60,105 nt of DNA from an uncultured Lachnospiraceae bacterium (GTDB lineage Bacteria; Bacillota; Clostridia; Lachnospirales; Lachnospiraceae). The translations under genes were made by a program, and so were the position numbers. The stretch lies in assembly GCA_910585465.1 (NCBI GenBank), contig CAJUEW010000021.1, positions 1-60,105 on the forward strand. The letters are read 5' to 3'. The notes beneath the pieces are model-generated. The model was not told the origin of the DNA, ran no database searches, and saw nothing but the letters and a program-made list of their open reading frames with translations. This document shows positions 17,761 to 25,819 of this stretch, in pieces; the stretch's first letter is position 1, and each line of letters starts with the position of its first letter.

Positions 17761-17789
17761 AAAAAAGGCACCGTCTATCGATGCCCTTT
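17761..17789 (-). terminator. Terminator after ABC pair 2
   Basis: On the minus strand AAAGGGCA and TGCCTTTTTT form an imperfect stem with an 11-nt loop followed by a T-run, 15-45 bp after the ABC stop codon. A typical intrinsic terminator. Confidence 0.6.
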
Positions 17790-17804
17790 CTATAATATTT
17801 TTTC

Positions 17805-19563
17805 CTATTGTATCTGCCAGCCTTCTGCCTGCTCCCTGATACGAACAAATTCTCTATAAGTTCCTTCCTGCTCTAAAAGTTCCTTATGGGTTCCCTTCTG
17901 CGACACTGTTCCCCCATTAATCACAAGGATCTGGTCTGCATTTTCAATCGTGGCAAGTCTGTGTGCAATCGTAATAATTGTTTTCCCATAGGTCAGTTCT
18001 GATATTGCTTCCTGGATCAGATGCTCATTTTCAGGATCGACACTGGCAGTCGCCTCATCCAATATAATGATGGGTGCGTTTTTCAGCATAGCCCTCGCAA
18101 TGCTGATCCTCTGCTTTTCACCGCCGGACAGTGTGCCGCCGCCCTCACCGACCACCGTATCATACCCTCTCGGCAGCGATACAATAAAATCATGGCACCT
18201 TGCCGCCTTTGCCGCTGCTATGACTTCTCCCTCTGCGGCATCCGGTCTTCCGAAACGGATATTGTTCCGGATCGTGTCGTGGAACAGATATACATTCTGG
18301 AACACCATGGACATATTTTTTAACAGGCTGTCGCAGGTAAATTCCTGCACATCGTGTCCGCCCACACGGATACTTCCTGCCTGCACGTCATAAAAACGGG
18401 CAATCAGATTACAGATAGTCGTCTTTCCGCTGCCGGAAGGTCCGACAATGGCAGTGGATGTTTTTTCCGGTATGGTAAAGCTGACATCCTTAAGCACCGT
18501 CCGCCCCGCAGTATTTCCTTCTTCATATTCAAAATCCACATGGCAGAATTCTATCCCGAAATTTGAAATAGCAATGTCCTTCCCATCATGGTCAATATAA
18601 TTGCTTTCCTTTAACGCGTCAACCTGGTCCATTGCCGTATTGATAATGCCCAGCACATGAGCGCTGTCGCTGACCGGCTCAAGTGAACCGAAAATGCCAA
18701 AAGAACACAAACATCAACATAACCGGCATCTCCATGCTCCCGGCAAGACAGAGAAGGCAGGCAGCCGCAGCCAGGAATACAGATGCGGTTTTCAGTGCAA
18801 GAAGGTGTCCGCAGTTTGCCGGAGTAAAGCCATATTCTATCTTCAGTCGGATATCACGGTTCTCCCTGACTGCCTCCTTCATACTCTGCATGGATGCACC
18901 GCCCTGCCCAAAAGATTTCACCGCTGGAAGCCCGCGGGCATACTCCAACACTGCCCCGGACAGCTTCCGTCCCGCTTCCGTCTCCTCCCCGGCATTCCTT
19001 ACGCTGTGTTTCGACACCAGCAGAAGGAACAAGAACGAAACCGCCGCGCCAGCCAGTGCGATCAGCGCCGTAAATGGTGAAAATACAAGCAAACTCAGGA
19101 AAATAACAAGGAAATTCAAGTATCCGCCCACAAAATTGTCAATCATACGGATTCCCATATTTTCCAGCGTATTCAGTCCTGTGGTGATGGAATTTAAAAT
19201 ATCCCCCGTACTGTTCTTCTGGAAATATCCAAGGGACACCCGTTTTAATGCGTCTCCGATGGCAATCCGGTCTTTTGCCACCAGCTCATAGCTGATGGCT
19301 TCCTGAAAGCGGGAGCGCATATAGTCAAAGAAAAACCGCAGGATGACTAACAGAGCGATCACACACAGGCTGATGCCCGCCCATTTTTTATCAAAAGCAG
19401 CCCCTCCCCGGGCGGATGTAAGTAAAAGCCCTATGGTATAGGCCGCCACTATTACCGGCATGGCGGCAAACAAATGGGAAAAGAAAGAGAATGCAAACCC
19501 GATATATAATTTCCCCTTAAATTCACCGCACCAGTCTATGATCCGTTTTAATGTCTTAAACAT
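17805..19563 (-). pseudogene. ABC transporter subunit split by a frameshift (pair 2, second subunit)
   Basis: The membrane domain (start ATG 19563, GGAGG 8 nt upstream, overlapping the previous stop) reads to PVMLMFVF. Near 18700 a one-base change in a TTCTTTT tract puts the rest (SFGIFGSLEPVSDSAHVL ...) in a different frame. The ATPase domain is otherwise complete: GPSGSGKTT, FQNVYLF, LSGGEKQR, ILDEATAS, IAHR. A single homopolymer indel could be a recent mutation, a phase-variable slip or an assembly error. Restoring one T gives a normal ~585-residue protein. Confidence 0.82.
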
Positions 19564-21349
19564 TTTCTGCCGCCTCCTTTCCCGCCGACCAGTTCTTTGC
19601 GCCGATATGGGACTCCCACATCTTCCGATACAGCGGGCTGCTTTCCAGCAGTTCCTTCTGCCGCCCCTGTTCCAGTATCCTTCCGTTCTCCAGCACCACA
19701 ATATTGTCTGCGTTTTTTATAGTGGAAAGCCTGTGGGCAATGACAAGGAGTGTCTTTCCCTTTGCCAGTTCCCGGATGCTTTTCTGTATTTTATCCTCAT
19801 TCTCCGGGTCGGTAAAGGCGGTCGCCTCATCCAGGATAACCACCGGCGAGTCCTTCAGCATCATCCTTGCGATAGCGATACGCTGTTTCTCACCGCCCGA
19901 CAGATGTTTTCCTGCCTCTCCCGCAGACGTATCATAGCCGTTCGGCAGCTTTTTAATAAACTCCTCGCACTGTGCCGCCCTTGCCGCTGCTGTCACCTGT
20001 TCATCACTTGCATCTGGATTCCCCATGCGGATATTTTCCTTGACAGAGCAGCGGAACAGGAAATTATCCTGTGCCACAAAGCTGACAATTGCCGTAAGCT
20101 GAGCAAGGGGCATTTCCCGGATATCCACGCCGCCGATGGAAATATTTCCGGCAGACACATCGTAAAATCTGGAAACCAGCCTTGCCACTGTGGATTTTCC
20201 TCCGCCGGACGGCCCCACCAATGCAGTAAAGCTGCCCTGAGGCAGTTTTAAGGAAACACCGTGCAGTACCTCATCCTCTTCATAGGAAAAACGGACATTT
20301 TTCAGCTCCACATCGTAACTTTTCAGCTCCACATCCTGCCCCTTTTCCGGCAGTTCAGGCATTTCCAGATATTCCTGTAATTCCTCCACCGTCATCTGTA
20401 CTTTTTTGATCTCGTTAGAAAACACCTCCAGTTTTGCAAGGGAGCCTACCATAGACATGGAGAGCATAACAGCAAGAGCCGCCTGTGATGCCGTGATCAC
20501 TCCGTCTGCCCCAAGAAGCAGCGCCGCAGGCAGAACGCCTAACAATGTGGACGGGAACAGGGCGAATGCCAGTTTCATGGTCACCCAGGTGGAGGAAAGC
20601 CATCTCACCACAAATGTCTTGTAATTCAGAATGGCAGAAGAAAATTTCCCATAGGATTCCCCTGTTCTTCCGAACGCCTTGATGACCTGGATCCCCTCCA
20701 CATACTCCACAATGTTGCTGTTCATCCGGGAAAGGGATTCATTGTATGTGTCATAGTTTTTCCCGCTGATCTTAAAGGTCAGCCCCATGCAGACAAAGGA
20801 AAGCGGAAATGTAACAAGGGATGCCAGGAGCAGACGCCAGTCTATCGTTGCAAGCGCCGCCATGCTCACCAGCGGCAGTACAATATGCCCGCTGCCCTCC
20901 GGAACCAGATGGGCAAAGGGCGGCTCGATATCTTCGATTTTGTCAACCATAATCCCTTTGATTTCCCCAATGCTGTGTTTCGTCACTTCCCCCAGCGGCG
21001 CGTGTAAAAAACGTTCTGCCACACGGTTCCTAAGCCCTTCTAAGATGTGGTACGCCGCATAATGACTTGCCGTGGTAGACAGCCCAAAACAAACCACTTT
21101 CCCTGCATAGGCAATAAACGCCAGAAGGCTCCATGACCAGATTCCTGAAGCCGAAACCATCCCATCTAAAAACAGACAGAGCACACGGTAAAAACAATAG
21201 TAAGGCACAAGTCCCGCCGTAATGCTGATGACGGACAATATCACCGATAAGATCAGTTGACCTTTCCCTTTACGGGCAAACGTAAGCAGGCAGGATAAAA
21301 AATTTTGCTTTTTACTTTTTCTGCCCGAAGGCAAATTTTGTTCGCTCAT
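19556..21349 (-). CDS. ABC transporter, fused membrane and ATPase domains (pair 2, first subunit)
   Basis: 597 residues from the ATG at 21349 (AAGGAG 7 nt upstream); the ORF runs a further 42 codons without support. It has a six-helix exporter-type membrane domain followed by an ATPase domain with GPSGGGKST, VAQDNFLF, LSGGEKQR, VVILDEATAF and IAHRLST. It should pair with the frameshifted downstream gene. A leader of about 170 nt separates it from the island operator at 21520. Orientation and order mirror pair 1. Confidence 0.87.
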   Translation of the reverse strand: MSEQNLPSGRKSKKQNFLSCLLTFARKGKGQLILSVILSVISITAGLVPYYCFYRVLCLFLDGMVSASGIWSWSLLAFIAYAGKVVCFGLSTTASHYAAYHILEGLRNRVAERFLHAPLGEVTKHSIGEIKGIMVDKIEDIEPPFAHLVPEGSGHIVLPLVSMAALATIDWRLLLASLVTFPLSFVCMGLTFKISGKNYDTYNESLSRMNSNIVEYVEGIQVIKAFGRTGESYGKFSSAILNYKTFVVRWLSSTWVTMKLAFALFPSTLLGVLPAALLLGADGVITASQAALAVMLSMSMVGSLAKLEVFSNEIKKVQMTVEELQEYLEMPELPEKGQDVELKSYDVELKNVRFSYEEDEVLHGVSLKLPQGSFTALVGPSGGGKSTVARLVSRFYDVSAGNISIGGVDIREMPLAQLTAIVSFVAQDNFLFRCSVKENIRMGNPDASDEQVTAAARAAQCEEFIKKLPNGYDTSAGEAGKHLSGGEKQRIAIARMMLKDSPVVILDEATAFTDPENEDKIQKSIRELAKGKTLLVIAHRLSTIKNADNIVVLENGRILEQGRQKELLESSPLYRKMWESHIGAKNWSAGKEAAENV

Positions 21350-21519
21350 ATACAAACTCCTTTTTTTTGCGAGTAAATCTGCAGGGCAGGCTCGAACAAC
21401 CTGCTCACAGCTAACGATAAGAAACACGCTTTGCGGGTTTCTCACGTCCGCAGACGGCGCCAAATCGGAACGCAAGCATTCCGGCTTAGCTTATGCCTTC
21501 CGCGTAAAAAATAAGAACG

Positions 21520-21535
21520 GATAGTTTTCACTAAC
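21520..21535. promoter_or_regulatory. Island operator 3 (ABC pair 2 promoter)
   Basis: GATAGT-TTTC-ACTAAC, one mismatch from a perfect palindrome, 7 bp downstream of a TAAAAT -10-like box (21548-21543, minus). Same motif and same placement relative to -10 as sites 1 and 5. Confidence 0.65.
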
Positions 21536-21581
21536 CATTCTTATTTTAATGCTTTCAGAATCCGCTTTCCGCTCCATCCCG

Positions 21582-21603
21582 CCCGTTTCGCCCCGACTGG
21601 ACA
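21582..21603 (-). promoter_or_regulatory. Putative AraC-type activator box, copy 1
   Basis: On the minus strand TGTCCAGTCGG followed by GGCGAAACGGG. A near-identical pair of elements (TGTCCAATCGG ... GGGCGAAACGGG) lies at 23643-23675 upstream of the ECF remnant. Both are upstream of operator-bearing promoters, as expected for sites of the adjacent AraC regulator. Confidence 0.5.
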
Positions 21604-21631
21604 AATCCTTTCTTCGTGCAGATTCCTATAC

Positions 21632-22585
21632 CTACTGCTGTAAACGGTTCCGGTACTCCATCGGCGTCATTCCCATCTTCCTGCCAAAAGCCGCCGCAAA
21701 CTTACTTGGGCTGTCGTATCCTACGCGCCCGGCAATCTCCGCCACGCTCATCTCCCGCTTTGTCCTTAAGAAAACGGCCGCCTGGTTCATCCGGTACTCC
21801 AGAAGGTAGCTGCCAATACTCGCCCCGAAAACCGACTTAAAGCAGTTTTTAAGAGGTGTCAGCGGAATATCAAAACGGCGGGCCATCTCCGCCTGCGTGA
21901 AATTCTCATCCATATGCCCCACAAGGAACTGCTGCACCGCCTTGACCTTTTCCACCTGCGTCCGATAAAAATACGGTTTCTCTTTCGGATTTTCCGGCAG
22001 TTCCAGAGCCTCCAGATACAGCAGCAGCTCCAGAATCTTAATCTTAAAATAGGGCCGCTTGATCTTTTCCGGCACTGCATACAGCTCCCCGAAAATATGT
22101 TTGATGGAGCCGGTGCCATGCACCACATAAGGATAAATTCCGACGCAGAACTTTTTCTGTAATGCCAGAAGGTTCACGGGAAAATCCTTCACTTCCTGCG
22201 GCAGGGATCTGCAGGCCGCATCCATATCAAAGGACACCATTGCGCCATGGTAATGGGAAAGGGGCATCTCAAAATGCCCGGTATGAGTAAGCCTGCGGTC
22301 AAGTTTCAGATCCCCTGCTTCTACATAAGAATAGGCGTCATCCGCCGCCGGATACTCCAGCCGTCCCTCCCTGCAGTGGTCGATACAAAAGATGTTTCTG
22401 TCCGGTTTAAATGCGCTGTCATAATAACGGATATGAAAATCATTATAGGAAAGGCTGACTCCCGGAAAAACTTCATAGATGGTAATTGTCCCTTCTCCCG
22501 TTTCATTCCGTAACTGATACACGCTGCATCCATTGTTTTCCGCCAGCTTCACGCTGGTATCACCTGTGAGCAGAAAGTCATCCAT
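21632..22585 (-). CDS. AraC-family transcriptional regulator
   Basis: 317 residues. The C-terminal ~100 residues hold two helix-turn-helix units (TQAEMARRFDIPLTPLKNCFKSVFG and SVAEIAGRVGYDSPSKFAAAFGRKMGMTPMEYR). The N-terminal ~200 residues form a sensor domain resembling those of siderophore-cluster AraC regulators such as YbtA/PchR, by general appearance only. It is encoded between ABC pair 2 and the ECF remnants, with candidate binding sites in front of both. Confidence 0.85.
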   Translation of the reverse strand: MDDFLLTGDTSVKLAENNGCSVYQLRNETGEGTITIYEVFPGVSLSYNDFHIRYYDSAFKPDRNIFCIDHCREGRLEYPAADDAYSYVEAGDLKLDRRLTHTGHFEMPLSHYHGAMVSFDMDAACRSLPQEVKDFPVNLLALQKKFCVGIYPYVVHGTGSIKHIFGELYAVPEKIKRPYFKIKILELLLYLEALELPENPKEKPYFYRTQVEKVKAVQQFLVGHMDENFTQAEMARRFDIPLTPLKNCFKSVFGASIGSYLLEYRMNQAAVFLRTKREMSVAEIAGRVGYDSPSKFAAAFGRKMGMTPMEYRNRLQQ

Positions 22586-22611
22586 CCATCTCCCTCCTAT
22601 TATAGTTCCTC

Positions 22612-22697
22612 AACTCCCCTCCCAAGCTCCTTGGGTCTGGAAGAATTTCCTGCCGCTGACGCGTCAGTAAATCCTCCCGGAGCTTGTTCGGTCTGTT
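22612..22697. repeat. Dispersed hairpin repeat, copy B
   Basis: Shares with 8043-8117 the leader CTCCCCTCCCA, the internal CGTCAG(T/A)AAATCCTC and a TTCGGTCTG/TACGGTCCG tail. It folds through CAAGCTCC ... GGAGCTTG arms. It overlaps the 3' end of the ECF ATPase fragment. Confidence 0.6.
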
Positions 22698-23092
22698 GCT
22701 GTTTTTCCGTTCATTTTAAATATACGGTCGCAGGCTTTCTCCATGAACTCCCTGTCGTGGGAAACCACCAGCACAATGCGCCCTTGTCCTGCCAGTTCCC
22801 TGATCATACGTCCCACCTCCAGCATATGCCTGTAATCCAGCCCGCTGGTGGGCTCGTCAAATACTAAGAGACGCTTTCCGGAAAGAATGGCTGCCGCCAC
22901 AGCCAAACGCTGCTTCTGCCCTCCCGACAGCGCCATTGGGTGGCAGTCCTTATACTCCAGCAGGTCAAAGGCTTTCAGGATTTTTTCTATCTCCTGCGCC
23001 CTGGATTCTGTCATGGACAGTTCACATTCCTCCCATACGCTGTCCGAAAAAAGCTGATGGTTGACATCCTGCATGACAAGACTGCACGCCAA
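22664..23092 (-). pseudogene. ECF-transporter ATPase, C-terminal half only
   Basis: Begins abruptly at the Q-loop (SLVMQDVNHQLFSDSVWEE) and continues through the signature (LSGGQKQR), Walker B (LLVFDEPTSGLD) and H-loop (VVSHDREF). Walker A and everything before it are missing, so the fragment cannot bind ATP. The only start is a TTG at 23092, at the point where the upstream EcfT fragment ends, which marks a deletion junction. Confidence 0.8.
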
Positions 23093-23370
23093 ATTTCATG
23101 TCAACCATACTTGTCTTACGTGCCGGATTTTCAATCCCCCTTGTGACAGCGGCGGCAGACAGTTCCTCTGCGGTCGTTGTGGCTGAGATCATGGCCGGGA
23201 CAAGCAGACATTCTATTTTCTGTATTCCATGAACGTTCCGCAGCTTCATGGCATCCCGTATGTATCCCACTTCTTCCTTTAAAGCGGGGAAATAACGGAT
23301 CGTTACCGACAGGGGGATGATCAGCCCCTGCGGGATATGGCATTTACGGAGCGCCACCATCAGCTCCAAG
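23085..23370 (-). pseudogene. ECF-transporter T component (EcfT), C-terminal fragment
   Basis: Encodes PQGLIIPLSVTIRYFPAL, IRDAMKLRNV and EELSAAAVTRGIENPARKTS, the coupling-helix region of EcfT. The frame then runs out of homology at about 23085 and stops at 23022. The N-terminal membrane helices are absent. Upstream it is joined, in another frame, to the start of an ECF S component, so two deletion junctions flank it. Confidence 0.78.
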
Positions 23371-23539
23371 GAATCCCCGCAAAGACGGCGATAAAACCCG
23401 GCATCAGCATCCACAGCACAGGATGGATGCCTCCCAGCAGCATAAAGGCAAAGTTAATGACAAAATAAATTGCGGAAAAAATGCCGATGATAATAAGTTC
23501 CTTCCCTTTCAGCCTTTTTCCATTTTCCACGTTTGACAT
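23360..23539 (-). pseudogene. ECF S component, N-terminal fragment (MptD/Trep_Strep type)
   Basis: ATG at 23539 with AAGGAAG upstream. The 59-codon frame has a membrane start (KELIIIGIFSAIYFVINFAF, HPVLWMLMPGFIAVFAGIP) typical of the MptD/Trep_Strep S-component family. It then runs into the EcfT fragment out of frame and stops at TGA 23362-23360. About two thirds of the protein is missing. Confidence 0.68.
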
Positions 23540-23558
23540 GGTTTCTTCCTTCTTGTTG

Positions 23559-23574
23559 GTTAGATTGAACTAAC
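23559..23574. promoter_or_regulatory. Island operator 4 (ECF promoter)
   Basis: GTTAGA-TTGA-ACTAAC within GGTTAG-N6-CTAACC, 20 bp upstream of the S-component start codon. Fourth copy of the island motif. Confidence 0.7.
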
Positions 23575-23642
23575 CACAGTTGTTAAAAAAAAGCGGATTT
23601 CCGACTTTTTATTTAGGATAACAAAAACCATATCCTTTGTCT

Positions 23643-23675
23643 GTCCCGTTTCGCCCAAATTGCACCGATTGGACA
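23643..23675 (-). promoter_or_regulatory. Putative AraC-type activator box, copy 2
   Basis: On the minus strand TGTCCAATCGG, an 11-nt gap, then GGGCGAAACGGGACA. Matches copy 1 at 21582-21603 and is similarly placed upstream of an operator-bearing promoter. A weaker possible third copy (CCCATTTCG) starts at 24432. Confidence 0.5.
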
Positions 23676-23713
23676 TTTTTATTCATGACTGCTGTATTGT
23701 ATTATCTTTCAAT

Positions 23714-24082
23714 TCAGACATCGTTTTTCCTCCTTGCCTCGGCATAGGTCAGTTTCAGGCCGCCATCAAATGTTTTTACGCAAGTTATTTCAAATCCATT
23801 TGCCTTTAAGAAATCCAGGTATCCCTCCGGTGTCCATTTATGGAACACTTTAAATCCGGAAAGTTCCATGAGCCGTATCTTTATCCTGCCGGACACACTG
23901 TCCGCCGCTGTGAAGGTCGGCGCCATCAGGATGCCGCCCGTTTTTAATACCCGCCTGATCTCTGCCAGTGCCTTTATCATGCGGCTCACAATTTGTGCAT
24001 AGGTTTTGCCGTCCTTTGCCATCATAAGATCATACCGCTTTGCCCATCTGTCCCAGAAGCCCTTATTATCCCTCTCTTTCAC
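23714..24082 (-). pseudogene. Class I methyltransferase with the SAM-binding core deleted
   Basis: 122 residues against about 200 for the family. The N-terminus (GFWDRWAKRYDLMM ... IVSRMIK) is followed directly by ALAEIRRVLKTGGIL, the segment that normally comes after motif III. The glycine-rich SAM motif and acidic loop are missing, so it should be inactive. The join at KA suggests a deletion between two short AAGGCA-like repeats (inference). Confidence 0.75.
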
Positions 24083-24094
24083 AATCTCCTCCTG

Positions 24095-24349
24095 CTACTG
24101 CGGATTTTTTACCCTGTCCCTCAGCACTCCCGTCCCCACCGGCACCCCCAGCATCCGACCGGAAACCCTCTCCGGGATGCCGAAGAGCGCCAGATGCAGA
24201 TAGCGGTCATTTTTCTTTTAATCCATGTTCCACACCAATTTACAGACTGCCTTTCCCGGCAGCGTGGAACAGGTAATCATTCCGTCATAAAATATTGCCT
24301 CTCCTCCAAGCCTCTTATATGCATTTTAGATTTCATCATGTCTGCTCAT
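24095..24349 (-). pseudogene. Second methyltransferase remnant
   Basis: ATG at 24349 (GAGGAAA upstream) reads only eight codons to a stop. Out of frame, GEAIFYDGMITCSTLPGKAV then a TAA, then DRYLHLALFGIPERVSGRMLGVPVGTGVL, follow in order. These are typical N-terminal and motif I segments of a class I methyltransferase found beside such ABC clusters. The rest of the gene is absent. Confidence 0.62.
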
Positions 24350-24401
24350 TTCTTTTTCCTCTCATTTCTTTAATCCCAAAACTACATCCGCGCCGTTTTG
24401 T

Positions 24402-24417
24402 ATTAGTTGTTGCTAAC
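24402..24417. promoter_or_regulatory. Island operator 5 (methyltransferase promoter)
   Basis: ATTAGT-TGTT-GCTAAC, directly beside a TAAAAT -10 box (24424-24419, minus). Two compensating departures from the consensus on opposite arms. The remainder of 24418-24679 contains no recognisable gene. Confidence 0.6.
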
Positions 24418-24679
24418 TATTTTAAAGTATACCCATTTCGATCTGCATTTGTCAATGGTGCAGAAACTGCTTTTCGGAACCTTCACCTTTTGTTAATAGC
24501 ACTGCAACAGAAGAAACAGGTAATGGCATCTTTGACACCTGACAATGATTTTTCCTGACAGAAAAGCAACCATGAACAGGCTTCGCTCTAAACTTTTTTA
24601 CGTTCCACCGTCTTGCCGGATCAGTTTCCGACATGCTGCTTTGAGCCGGTCAGCCCAAAGAGATTTTTCAAGGAGGTGT

Positions 24680-25513
24680 TCATTTGCGAAGCTTCAAAGG
24701 CCCATAAAAGTATGATGCCGTCGCACCGCCGTCAATTAAGAAATCTGCTCCCGTGATAAAAGCCCCTTTATCACTCATGAGCAGTTCCGCCACATTTGCC
24801 ACCTCATCTGCTGTTCCCGGTCTGCCTGCCGGACATTTGGCAAACATATTCTTATAAAAGTCCCCGCGGGGGCCGTTAAACTCGTCGATTGCCAGCGGCG
24901 TAACGATAATTCCGGGAGAAATGGAATTGAGCCTCGCGCCTTTTTCACCCCATTTTACCGATTCCGCCATCACACGTTTTTCATTACAACGCTTTGCCAT
25001 CTGGTAAGCGTGAAGTGTATCCTTTATGTTCTCCGGCTGTAAAATTTCCAGCTCAAGCAATTTCTCTGTCGGCGTACAGGCAAGCAGTTCATCTTCCAAT
25101 GGCGTAAGCTGCTTCATCCTGTGTCCCGACTGGCTGGAAATTGTCACGCCCACACCACCGGGAGCAATTATTTTCCCGACTTCCTCCAACAGTACCGCCG
25201 TTCCATACAAATCAACTTTCAAAATAGTTTCAATAGGTGCCTGACTGGGAGAAACACCTGCGGCATTAACCAGCATGGTAATCTGCCCATACTTCTGTGC
25301 CTCTTTAATCAAATTCATTATAGAAGCACGAGAGGATAAATCCATTTCCAGAGGTATTACATCAAAACCTGCCTCATTCATGGTTTTTGCGGCAGACTGC
25401 GCGTTTTCCAACTTTTTGTCCCCCAGTATCATTTTCTTTCCATAACCCATTCTTCGGCCAATCGCCATACCAATCTGGCCTGCGCCGGTCAGGAGCATTA
25501 CTTCTTTTTCCAT
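24680..25513 (-). CDS. Short-chain dehydrogenase/reductase
   Basis: About 277 residues from the ATG at 25513, which has GGAGGA 5-10 nt upstream; the preceding in-frame ATG has no such site. Rossmann motif TGAGQIGMAIG near the N-terminus, NAAG at the end of strand 4, and the catalytic YxxxK as YQMAK. The region after SQSGHRMKQL carries an insertion relative to minimal SDRs. The C-terminal FITGADFLIDGG is typical. It uses NAD(P) to oxidise or reduce an unknown alcohol or ketone. It is downstream of a divergently arranged LysR and aldo/keto reductase debris. Confidence 0.85.
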   Translation of the reverse strand: MEKEVMLLTGAGQIGMAIGRRMGYGKKMILGDKKLENAQSAAKTMNEAGFDVIPLEMDLSSRASIMNLIKEAQKYGQITMLVNAAGVSPSQAPIETILKVDLYGTAVLLEEVGKIIAPGGVGVTISSQSGHRMKQLTPLEDELLACTPTEKLLELEILQPENIKDTLHAYQMAKRCNEKRVMAESVKWGEKGARLNSISPGIIVTPLAIDEFNGPRGDFYKNMFAKCPAGRPGTADEVANVAELLMSDKGAFITGADFLIDGGATASYFYGPLKLRK

Positions 25514-25552
25514 CTGCTTTTCCTCCATACATTATACTAGTTTCTTTGGATC

Positions 25553-25700
25553 AGTCAGCGGGATTTGCCATAGGAGAGAAGGCCACATAAGCAATCCCAA
25601 GTTTCTCCGCCACCGGGAACAATTTTTCATGCCACCGGGCCATCATAATCTACATAATTAAACTGAATCTGCACCACTTCAATCTGCGGATACTTTGTAT
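25553..25700 (-). pseudogene. Aldo/keto reductase fragments
   Basis: Two short coding scraps in different frames: IPQIEVVQIQFNYVDYD (about 25690-25640) and KLFPVAEKLGIAYVAFSPMAN (about 25632-25560). Both are recognisable aldo/keto reductase segments, probably from two different subfamilies joined by deletion. No start codon or full domain remains. Confidence 0.6.
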
Positions 25701-25773
25701 TTATTATAAAAAATCCATATCAGGGAATCAATTTGACTTTCGGAGTTAAATCATAAGAAAAACTTATACGAAA

Positions 25774-25802
25774 AAGCTGCCCCATAAAAGCAAGGGCAGC
25801 TT
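25774..25802 (-). terminator. Terminator after the LysR gene
   Basis: AAGCTGCCC (25774-25782) and GGGCAGCTT (25794-25802) form a perfect 9-bp stem followed on the minus strand by TTTTTCG. Confidence 0.75.
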
Positions 25803-25819
25803 ATGAAATGAAATATACC

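Noticed and set aside
13352..21349. Both ABC pairs as multidrug exporters controlled by the TetR gene
   Set aside because: Possible, but the tetR promoter lacks the motif shared by the ABC, ECF and methyltransferase promoters, and the ECF and AraC context fits uptake better. Kept only as an alternative.
24452..24679. Gene between the methyltransferase promoter and the SDR
   Set aside because: Short frames on both strands have no start signal or family features.
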